NCBI GenBank assembly: GCA_008690995.1
Contig: VRMN01000008.1
Span: 496,001 to 560,000, forward strand
Direction: 5' to 3'
Source: Porphyridium purpureum
Lineage: Eukaryota > Rhodophyta > Bangiophyceae > Porphyridiales > Porphyridiaceae
Length of the DNA: 64,000 nt
The notes under the pieces were generated by a model. The model saw only the letters and a program-made list of their open reading frames with translations. It was not told the origin of the DNA and searched no databases. Of the stretch, positions 1-7,885 are shown piece by piece (position 1 is the first letter of the stretch; the number at the start of each line of letters is the position of its first letter). Position numbers and translations under genes: made by a program.

Positions 1-345
1 CACCGCCTGTTGTAAAAGAACACTCAAGCGTGTGTTGATGGCCTTCCAGGAGGCATACGAGCCGCGGTTCAGCTCCAAATCATCGTCCTTTTTATCCGTT
101 TCGACCTGGCGCGAGGACATAGCACTCGCTGCCATACCCGCCGCAGAAACCGAGGCCCGCAAAGCAGACGGCTGCTGAGCACCGATGACGGCATCTCCAG
201 CCGCGCGTTTTGAGCCGGACGTCGAGGTCGGCTTCTTCTTGGTGCTGGTGGTCCTCACCAACTTCCTGCCCGAATTGGACCGCGCCGCGGTGCCGCCTTG
301 CTTGCTGGATGCGGCCGGCAATGGCAGTGACGATTCTCGCTCCAT
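1..345 (-). CDS. Unknown protein, N-terminal part only (runs off left edge)
   Basis: An open frame begins with ATG at 345 and runs to the left edge without a stop, giving 115 residues. The first 95 or so are low in complexity and rich in Ser, Thr, Lys, Ala and Gly (MERESSLPLPAASSKQGG at the start), as in a disordered tail. The last 25 visible residues change character (LNRGSYASWKAINTRLSVLLQQ) and look like the start of a folded, helical region. Two copies of the ACTGTAC heptamer lie 126-186 bp upstream, the usual distance for this window, which supports the start. The family cannot be named because the body of the protein is outside the window. Confidence 0.55.
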   Translation of the reverse strand, partial: MERESSLPLPAASSKQGGTAARSNSGRKLVRTTSTKKKPTSTSGSKRAAGDAVIGAQQPSALRASVSAAGMAASAMSSRQVETDKKDDDLELNRGSYASWKAINTRLSVLLQQAV

Positions 346-957
346 GGCGCCCAGTCCACTGGCTCGCGAAACACACCGCGGCGCGATCGCCACGGAGCAG
401 TTTCCCTGGGTACGGCATCAGCCGAGCATGCGGTCAGCGATTCAACGCGTGATGCACCAGCTGATCATACACTGTACCTCCAAATGTCCTAGTAAAAACG
501 CGTGTTTAATCACAGACGTCGTGCACTGTACCTCATCCACATGCGACTTGGCGGCTGCTCGCAGCGGTGGGACGCTTCCGAGCTCCACCGTTGCGGTTCC
601 GACGCACGTTCGGCTGGACAGCACCAATTTGACTGGAGGATACGCAAAACTAAGTTGTCCATCGAAACGCAGCAATGTGATGCAACTGCGCCCTCCTCGG
701 ATCTGATCACAACCAAATTTGCGGACACTGATGCTGTCTCGCCGCTGCTGTGCATCTTTTGCCGCAAGGTGGGAACCGATGGCAATGAAAATCCGGCAAG
801 AGGTCGGGTGCTAGGCTTCTTTTGGGCGCCGCGGGCTGCGCGTACGCATGGGCAGATTGATACTCCTCTGGGGTATCAAATTGAGCGGAATTCACTCGTA
901 CCCCATGTGTACAAGCAGAGAAAATATCGGAAAGGCAGATACGTCACTGTCGAAATT
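346..957. other. Intergenic stretch with two ACTGTACCTC copies
   Basis: This lies between the start of the partial minus-strand gene and the 3' end of NOP53. ACTGTACCTC occurs at 471-480 and 525-534 in the same orientation, 54 bp apart. Both read GAGGTACAGT towards the gene at the left edge. Short open frames here show no protein-like composition. Confidence 0.6.
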
Positions 958-2115
958 TTATCTGCGAGGCACAATCATTCGCTTTTCTTGCATGCGTAAG
1001 AAGCTTTCCTTCATCAAGCTGCCCGAGCCAGCGTACTTCACGGTGCGCAGATGCGGAGTGAGCTCGTCGGTGAGCAAGACGTCCACCTCGCGACGCGCTA
1101 TTACGCGCCCGGCGAACAAGCGGCTGCGCGTGTGCGCGCGAGTTCGGTCGCGCAGTACGTTCTGCCGCGCTGCGTCGCTCTCCACTAGCTTATGCACTAT
1201 TTCTTTTGCTCGGCCAATGTCCTTGTTCTTCCGCTTCTCAATCCCCGCTGACACTTCGGCGCGCCGGTTCTCCTTGGCTCGCCGCTGCTTGTTGCGCTCC
1301 GCTCGCGTCTTGACGCGCGCAGTCAGCGGAGCTCTCACCCGGGAGCCGGTATTTCCGTGGCCATCATCACTACTGCTCCCATCACTATGCTCTTCAGCAG
1401 CTGGCGAGGCTGCAACTACCATGCCCGTGATATTATCCACGCCAATCTCATCTGCGACATGATGTTTCACTGACAGGCGGTCTTTCAAAATGCGCTCCCT
1501 CTCCTCTTTGAAGTACGCGTCTGCAACGGCCTCAGCCAGCCTGTGCTGGTGTGCGCGGTGCTCTGGGTTGACGCTCAAGCCGTCAAGCACTTCGGGGTCT
1601 GCTGAAAAGAGCGTGTTGGTGTCAGCCTCCCATCCCACGCTACCTCTTTTGCGAGCCGACGAGGCGGGTACCGCTTCCAACTCGGCAGAATTACCCACGC
1701 TCTCGCCCCACAAATCAACGAGCGCTGAGTTTACCTGTGGCTTTGGTCCTGAAACCAAAGCCTGTCCAGATACGCGCTTGCGCTGCGACTTTGCTTTCCG
1801 TCGCAGCGTTGGCGGCTGCACGGGCACAGTATGCGGATTGGGGTTGAGCGCCTGCTCACCTCTACGCGCCTTGCTCTTCTTCGCCAGGCGCAACTGCTCG
1901 CGCGTGCTGCTTGCAATGCCCTGCCTGAGCGCCTCCTCGCTCTGCGGCGTGGCGTCGAGCACAAATAGCGCCTCGTCTGGCTCGGCCCCCTCGGCCGCTG
2001 CGCTGGCGCCAAGCGTGCGCACCGCCGCGTCTGCCGCAGATACTCTGTCTGCAATCTCCGACGCGAGCGCGTCGCCGCGCTGCTTCCGCTTGCGCTCCTT
2101 CCCTGACCGTCCCAT
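958..2115 (-). CDS. NOP53: NOP53/GLTSCR2-like ribosome biogenesis protein
   Basis: The protein is 385 residues from an ATG, within the usual NOP53 length. NOP53 acts in the nucleolus in 60S subunit maturation, where in yeast it recruits the exosome helicase Mtr4 to pre-60S particles. The N-terminus is very basic (MGRSGKERKRKQR), the middle is acidic and low in complexity, and a long Arg/Lys-rich helix follows (RTRAERNKQRRAKENRR type, about residues 270-300). The diagnostic part is the C-terminus: LRTVKYAGSGSLMKESFLRM followed by a short basic tail corresponds to the conserved LR..KP.GSLL..RF..L block of the family. Four GTACAGT heptamers lie 97-165 bp upstream. The body is poorly conserved, so the call rests mainly on the ends. 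Confidence 0.82.
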   Translation of the reverse strand: MGRSGKERKRKQRGDALASEIADRVSAADAAVRTLGASAAAEGAEPDEALFVLDATPQSEEALRQGIASSTREQLRLAKKSKARRGEQALNPNPHTVPVQPPTLRRKAKSQRKRVSGQALVSGPKPQVNSALVDLWGESVGNSAELEAVPASSARKRGSVGWEADTNTLFSADPEVLDGLSVNPEHRAHQHRLAEAVADAYFKEERERILKDRLSVKHHVADEIGVDNITGMVVAASPAAEEHSDGSSSDDGHGNTGSRVRAPLTARVKTRAERNKQRRAKENRRAEVSAGIEKRKNKDIGRAKEIVHKLVESDAARQNVLRDRTRAHTRSRLFAGRVIARREVDVLLTDELTPHLRTVKYAGSGSLMKESFLRMQEKRMIVPRR

Positions 2116-2211
2116 AATGTTTCTCTGTCTCTCTCTCCGTCTCTTGCTCTTCCCAGCACAAGCTCACAACACCAAACACGCTCCGCCGCCGGATACGCAC
2201 AAAAGTGAAAA

Positions 2212-2280
2212 GTACAGTCGGACGGTTATTGCGGTACAGTGGAGGTGGAGCAAGTACAGTACCGCGTCATCCAACTGTAC
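2212..2280. promoter_or_regulatory. Cluster of four GTACAGT/ACTGTAC heptamers
   Basis: GTACAGT is at 2212-2218, 2234-2240 and 2254-2260, and the inverted form ACTGTAC is at 2274-2280. Spacings are about 20 bp, near two helical turns. The cluster ends 97 bp before the NOP53 ATG. The region 2116-2692 otherwise holds no gene I can support. Confidence 0.5.
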
Positions 2281-2692
2281 TCCCAGTAATGGTATCGGAG
2301 CACGCTGTGGCTCGGCGCAATGGTGCTGCCTGAAGAACGCTCACTGCGTCTTCGTTCCAAGCACCCGAAGCAGGCAGGCAGATCGCACGCATCATCGCGG
2401 ATTGGCACGTGCGTTGAAAATTTGCTTGAGAGAAGTGTAACCCGACTCGCGGCTCTTGGGCCGTCGCCAACACGAGCCGAGGTGCGTCATGTGTGGCTGA
2501 AAAAAGGCAGTTCTCGTGTGCACCTGACACTTTGAGCGTATCGCGAAGACATGAATTCGTCCATGATGTCAAGTTTTTCAAAATGATTCAAATATCAAGA
2601 CGAGGCACAATGGGTACGGGAAGAACGGGACGTGAGGAGAGAACTAAAGACGCAGGCCAATCCAGCTCGCACGGGCGTCAAAATGGAGGAGC

Positions 2693-4648
2693 TCACGTAC
2701 CTGCAAACGCGTACTTACCGCCTTTTGCCGCAGCAGCGTCACGCTTGCACCTGTTGACGGCGCCCTGCAGGCCGAGCGTTTGCACGCGGTTCCAGAACGT
2801 AAGAAATTCAGAGAGTTCTACTGTACCACCGCCATCCGTATCTACGGCCGAAAAAACATCGTAATAGTCTTTGGCCGCGACCTTGTCACCGGCGTACTTC
2901 TGCAGAAATACAGCAAACTCCCCAAAATCAAGCGATCCAGAATTATCCTTGTCCACGCTGCGAAACAACCGTTCGGAATCGTTCCCATAAAGTAAGTCAA
3001 GAACTGTGTGCATTGACGGCCGCTTGCGCGGGTTGGTAGTCCAGCATTTCTGGATAATAGATTTTAGCTCACTCGACGCGTGCTGCACGTTACGCATGCT
3101 GGGAGTGTCGCCCCTTGCCACTCGCAACAAAAGCTCCCTTTCCGTGCGAATTTCGTCTACCCACGGCGTCTTGCCACTCAGCAACTCCCATAAGATGGTA
3201 CCAAATGCATACACGTCAGACCGGTCCGACCATTTCTGATCTACGATCATTTCGGGCGCCATCCACAAAAGGCTGCCTTTAATGCCATCGGTCTTGGTAT
3301 TGATCGTTGCGGTCGAGAGCGCTGTCGTGATTCCTGCGACCGTTGCCCGGCTCACGGCCGAGGCGTTGCCGTCGATGCCTTTGCCGAGCCCGAGGTCAAT
3401 GACAATCGGGCGACCACTGTTCTGCTCAATCAGAACATTCGGACTTTTGACGTCGCGGTGCACGACGCCATTTTTGTGCAAGTAAGCGAGCCCCTCGGCA
3501 ATGCCTATTGCTATCTTCTGCGCTTCTGTATTGCTGTAGCGCCCATCTCTGTCAAGCTTATCCCTCAGATCTACGCCATTGACGAGCGTCATGATCACCG
3601 CAGGCTGTGGTGACTCGAAAAAGTCGAGCACGGAGATCACATTCCGGTGGCTGCCGAGCTTGAGCAGCATCCTTAGCTCTGTCTTGAAGTCCGCATGCGA
3701 AACGTCGCCTGTGTCTTTGAAAATTTTGACCGCCACCTGCTTTCCCTGGAAAGTCCCCGTGTAAACTTTTGCTTGCCCAGAGTCCTTCAAAAGCTTGGTC
3801 AGCGTGACACCTGGATAGGCTTGCGCTGTATTTCCGCCACCAGAAGCAACTGATCCTTGGCCACCACGATCGGGATTGGCAGCCAAGGCCGCAACCAGCA
3901 TGCTGTCCATCGGCGCCGGGTTCTCCACTCTTGTTGGCCTGATTTGAACGAGAATCTCTGAGACAGTGCCCGGAGAGCTCGGATTCGAGTTTGGCTTGAA
4001 TATGACGTCATTGTACTTGGCGCGAAGAAGTCCAACGACTTTGAGGTAGTACGTTCGATCCGCTTTGTCTCCCGGTTCGACCAAGGAAAACAAGTCCTTC
4101 ATCATTTCCGCACCTTTCAGGCAAAGCTTTCCCGGCGTCTTGAAATTTGCGATCATGACGCAAGTGAGTCGATGCCCTTCTCCTGTTACGGCAGACAAGC
4201 AGAAGTCATTGTCTTTGTCCACGACAAAAGCAAGAGTTCGAATACAGTCAGCCGGCGTATTCGCGGGAAGCTCGCCACGCGAAGGTTGAATGACACAAAC
4301 TAACCGGTTGTTTTGGGCTGAGAGCTTTGCGCATCCGTACTTTTGGTCCAACTTTTCGCCAATCGCAACCATGATCTCATTATTCATTTGTGAGCCTAGC
4401 TGGGAAACTTGCAAGGCGTCACGCATTGCGACGCATTCTTTCCACCCGATGTCTCGATTGTCTTTGACAACCACGACAATGGCATAACGCCGCTCGTGCG
4501 TTTCAAAGAAAATGGCGAAATCGCCATCACTGTCGATTCGCACCACCATGTCACGAATAATGTCGGCGTCGAGTGCTGGGGGTGCCTGCTGCAAAAACGC
4601 AAGTTCCGCTGCCAGCGCTTCATACTTCAGCTTCTCGTAATCACCCAT
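2693..4648 (-). CDS. TKL-type protein kinase with C-terminal EF-hand pair
   Basis: The protein has 651 residues. Residues 1-250 form an N-terminal region I do not recognise. A kinase domain covers about 280-555: the Gly loop is atypical (SGQAKVYTGTF), the ATP Lys is 308 in VAVK, the catalytic loop HRDVKSPN starts at 397, the Mg loop is DLG (418) instead of DFG, APE is at 464, and SDVYAFGTILWELLSG follows, which is characteristic of tyrosine-kinase-like (TKL) kinases. Two canonical EF-hand loops follow: DKDNSGSLDFGE (566-577) and DTDGGGTVELSE (603-614). The architecture resembles a plant CDPK but with a TKL rather than a CaMK catalytic domain, so calcium control is inferred. On the coding strand, GGTAAGT at 2719-2713 and CAGGTACGTGAG just beyond look like splice donors, so the last dozen residues could be replaced by a downstream exon. 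Confidence 0.88.
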   Translation of the reverse strand: MGDYEKLKYEALAAELAFLQQAPPALDADIIRDMVVRIDSDGDFAIFFETHERRYAIVVVVKDNRDIGWKECVAMRDALQVSQLGSQMNNEIMVAIGEKLDQKYGCAKLSAQNNRLVCVIQPSRGELPANTPADCIRTLAFVVDKDNDFCLSAVTGEGHRLTCVMIANFKTPGKLCLKGAEMMKDLFSLVEPGDKADRTYYLKVVGLLRAKYNDVIFKPNSNPSSPGTVSEILVQIRPTRVENPAPMDSMLVAALAANPDRGGQGSVASGGGNTAQAYPGVTLTKLLKDSGQAKVYTGTFQGKQVAVKIFKDTGDVSHADFKTELRMLLKLGSHRNVISVLDFFESPQPAVIMTLVNGVDLRDKLDRDGRYSNTEAQKIAIGIAEGLAYLHKNGVVHRDVKSPNVLIEQNSGRPIVIDLGLGKGIDGNASAVSRATVAGITTALSTATINTKTDGIKGSLLWMAPEMIVDQKWSDRSDVYAFGTILWELLSGKTPWVDEIRTERELLLRVARGDTPSMRNVQHASSELKSIIQKCWTTNPRKRPSMHTVLDLLYGNDSERLFRSVDKDNSGSLDFGEFAVFLQKYAGDKVAAKDYYDVFSAVDTDGGGTVELSEFLTFWNRVQTLGLQGAVNRCKRDAAAAKGGKYAFAGT

Positions 4649-6005
4649 ATTGACTTCTAGACGAGGGATTTCCCTTGTTGCAACACTTCAGCTTCCTGCT
4701 CGACGGCGCTAGGTCCTTGCGCACGGCAATCGAGAGCACAGGGACGTGTTACATACTCAAGTACCCCGCAGCGCAAGAAGGATTCCTTGTTTCTTCGGTC
4801 ATGTTCTCGAAGGACCCGTGGACAAGTGATAAATCACCGAATCTCAATGTCCCTGTCACACGAGGCGTTAACTTGGGGAAGGCGAGGATGTGCGCTGACA
4901 CCACTTCACCAAGAACACAAAACGATATTGAGATGCAAGTGCGTTTCTCGCTTGACCATGCCACACCACCAAATTCGTCGACTCTCATGCTCTGATACGA
5001 AAGTACGCACTCGTGTGTGTGACTTGGAGGTCTGATTTCCGTTGGTCTTCGTGAATCCCTGGGGAAACGCAGCCTATTTACCCTCGAAATCAATCGCTCA
5101 GAAATAACAATAAAAACGGATGGATTATACAAAGGGAAATAATCACAGTGTCAGAAAGATCGACGTTTTTCCTACCTGCAGACCACGCAACCGTGCTCGT
5201 GGGAATGTGGGCAATGATTAGGTAACCATACGTGCTACATGGGAGGCCTTTTTCTTGGGTTCCAATAAGGCACGAGATGGACTTGTCCGTCTCCCCTGCC
5301 TTTGCATCTTCGTGCCAAGGGCGAGCAAACTCACGCCAGCAAGACGGAACTTCTGGAACGCGCATTGTGAATTGCCTCCCGAACCGCCGCGCTATCGCGG
5401 TCATCCATGGTGAAGGAGAATGCAGTACTCACAGTTTGTCGATGATCCGTGAGCTCTGCGTGTCAACCCGAACATACCTCCTTCACTAACTTTTCATCTT
5501 TCTTTGTCGTCGGTTTGCGTACGCACTGGAAGTGTACTTTCACGAAATTGAAAGCAGGGGCTTCGTGGATGGAAAGAAACCACTCCTTTCCATCTTGTAT
5601 TCTTTGAGGACCTCTTTTCATGGCTATGCCAGCCGACCTATGCCTCGGTAGAGTGTCTCGACTGCCAGGGACGTGACTGAGAATGACAAATGCCCTGTGT
5701 GCGTTCACGTTCTCTTGTGCTGCCGAATCGGACGACGGATGCGTGAGATGTCTCCAGCGTGAGGTCAATTGCTCTCCTCGTCGTGGCGAATCGAGTCGAC
5801 ATCTCGCGCAGAACAAGTGCTAGGATGTGCGCGACATTGCGAGGTCATCCGCTATATTCGTTACAAGAAAGGCATCCTTACATCATTTATTTCCAGTCGT
5901 TTCTACCTCACTTTTCCGTTTCCCGGTGGGAGAATGGCTCGATCTCTTCACGGCTACAACCACTCCACTATTCTTGTTCTCATCGGCAACATGTTCTCGA
6001 GTTGA
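4649..6005. other. Gene-poor stretch of 1.36 kb with weak minus-strand coding hints
   Basis: No frame carries a family I recognise. On the minus strand three medium frames follow each other (5463-5816, 5090-5404, 4749-5132). The first ends near GAGGTATGT, a good splice-donor shape. The second contains a TCTGCAGGTAGG junction-like string. A multi-exon gene or its remnant is possible but unproven. No GTACAGT heptamer is present. Confidence 0.3.
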
Positions 6006-7235
6006 TCAGATCTTTGCCTGCGTTCCACTAAGGCCACGTGTCGGAATGGCTGTCTGTTGGAAGTATTCCGCCGCAGCAGCCACGCCAGACCCGAGCTTGA
6101 TGGGCATACCAACATCCCTCATGGCCATTTCCGTGCCGGCAAGCGTGCCTAGAATGATGAGCTCGTTAATGTCTCCAAGCGTTCCAATTCGGAATACCCT
6201 GCCACGCAATTTCATAAGCCCGCCTCCCAAAGACAGATTATACTTTTGGTACGCTGTGGCGACGATCTTTTGCGCATCGATGCCCTCTGGGCACAGCACG
6301 GTCGTCACAGTATCTGAATACTCCTCCGGCTTGTTTGCAATGGGCCGAAGTCCCCAAGCAGCGACGGCACGGCGCACACCTTCGGCGAACCGATGGTGGC
6401 GGGCCCACACGTTTTGGATTCCCTCCTCCACCACAAACATGTCAAGCGCCTCCCGCAGGCCCCACAGCAGCGGCACCGACGGTGTGTATGGAAAGTAGCC
6501 CAGCTGGTTCTGGTCAACCATGTCCTTCCACGAGAAGAAGACCGAGGGCAGATTGGAGGACTTGGGCTTGTCCATCCCTAGGGCGAGCGCCTTGGGGCGC
6601 GCGCACACGAGGCCAAGCCCGGCTGGCAAACTGAGTCCCTTTTGCGAGCCCGTCACGGCCACATCCACCTGCCACTCATCCATCTTAAACTCGAGGCTGC
6701 CGATAGAACTGACGCCGTCCACAAACAGAAGCGCCGGGTGGTTCAGCTGGTTCAGCAACTGCCTCACCTTGGGGATGTTGGTGTACACGCCCGTGGTCGT
6801 CTCGTTCTGGACCACAGCAACGGCCTTAATTTCGTGGCGCGTGTCGTTTCGGAGCAGCGCGGCAATCTGGTCGTACGGCAGGCCGTCGCCCCACTCGACG
6901 TCGAGCTCCAGCACGTCGAGTCCAAAGCGGTGCATCATGTCAATCCACAGGTGCGAGAATTGGCCCATGCGGACGGAGATGATCTTATCTCCCTGGTTCA
7001 GTGTGTTGCTCAGGCACGACTCCCACGCGCCTGTGCCGGTTGCCGGGAACACAAAGCACGTGCCCTCCTTGGTCTGGAAGAACTCCTTGAGATCCTTGAG
7101 CACCGAGTGGGTGATCTTTGGGAAGTCGAGCGACCTGTGGTCGACGGACTGCCTGTGCATCGCGCGCAGAATGCGGTCCGGCACGTGCGACGGCCCCGGC
7201 ACCATCAGAAAGTTGCGTCCATGAGGCACCGCCAT
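6006..7235 (-). CDS. AGT1: Serine/alanine-glyoxylate aminotransferase (class V)
   Basis: This is a PLP-dependent aminotransferase that converts glyoxylate to glycine using serine or alanine, the photorespiratory step of peroxisomes or mitochondria. The ATG at 7235 gives 409 residues starting MAVPHGRNFLMVPGP, where the family normally begins. The frame stays open upstream, but that part translates purine-rich leader and looks non-coding. Visible motifs are PGPSHVPDRIL near the N-terminus, FPATGTGAWE (63-72), the PLP Asp in FVDGVSSIG (D173) and the Schiff-base Lys in VTGSQKGLSLP (K199). GGGLMKLRGRVFRIGTLGD near the C-terminus is the conserved end of the family. The protein ends in AKI, which is at best a weak peroxisomal signal, so its compartment is open. 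Confidence 0.95.
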   Translation of the reverse strand: MAVPHGRNFLMVPGPSHVPDRILRAMHRQSVDHRSLDFPKITHSVLKDLKEFFQTKEGTCFVFPATGTGAWESCLSNTLNQGDKIISVRMGQFSHLWIDMMHRFGLDVLELDVEWGDGLPYDQIAALLRNDTRHEIKAVAVVQNETTTGVYTNIPKVRQLLNQLNHPALLFVDGVSSIGSLEFKMDEWQVDVAVTGSQKGLSLPAGLGLVCARPKALALGMDKPKSSNLPSVFFSWKDMVDQNQLGYFPYTPSVPLLWGLREALDMFVVEEGIQNVWARHHRFAEGVRRAVAAWGLRPIANKPEEYSDTVTTVLCPEGIDAQKIVATAYQKYNLSLGGGLMKLRGRVFRIGTLGDINELIILGTLAGTEMAMRDVGMPIKLGSGVAAAAEYFQQTAIPTRGLSGTQAKI

Positions 7236-7885
7236 TTTCTCCCGCAGCCGCAGCTCCCCGTCTGTTCCCTCACCCGCGCCGCTCTCCCGCCTGTCCTTCC
7301 TTGCCTTCCCCTTACCTTCTTCTCTGCGACACACAAAGAGACACACAGAAACACACCCAAACACACAGTCACAGTCTCTCTCTTCCGACCCCCTCCTCTC
7401 CTACCACCTGCCTGCCGCTCACCTCTGCCACTCCCTCCCGATTCCGTTTTTGTGATATACCTCACACCGCGCATGAGCGCACCCACCTCCTGACGCACTT
7501 GCCCCCACTGGGCCCTGAGTCCAGCCTGTCTGCCTGTCTTTGTGCGCGACCAATCGTCACACGCGTCTCGTATCAAAACAGCGTCGCCTACTTACGAAAC
7601 ACACATCACCCCTGTTTGGTCACACATGCACCCTGTTCCATCCATCCATCCATCCACCCATCCATCCATCCATCCACCCATCCACCATCCAACACGCGAA
7701 CCAGAAGCCAGGAACCCACACTCAACAAACACACTCAGCAGCCACATGCAATCTCCCCACACTGGAACGCCGTAACGGCTGCAGCGAGCATCGGCTCAAA
7801 CGCACTGCAACGTGCATTAGAGGTACAGCGCAGAGTACAGTGCGCGGGAGGGTTGGGCTCGCTCCCCTCGGCGCACCGCGGCTGT
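7236..7885. other. Leader and upstream region of the aminotransferase
   Basis: Pyrimidine-rich on the plus strand (purine-rich on the coding strand) for about 200 bp next to the ATG, with CA-rich runs. It holds a CCAT minisatellite at 7638-7690 and one GTACAGT at 7835-7841. The latter lies about 600 bp upstream of the aminotransferase and next to the end of the WD40 gene. No gene seen. Confidence 0.5.
7638..7690. repeat. CCAT tetranucleotide tract with a 20-bp higher-order unit
   Basis: CCAT repeats, interrupted by CCAC, form a 20-bp unit (four CCAT then CCAC) present twice head to tail, followed by a degenerate third copy. Located about 400 bp upstream of the aminotransferase start. Confidence 0.9.

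Noticed and set aside
7638-7690. CRISPR-like repeat array
   Set aside because: Repeats are contiguous CCAT units without unique spacers.
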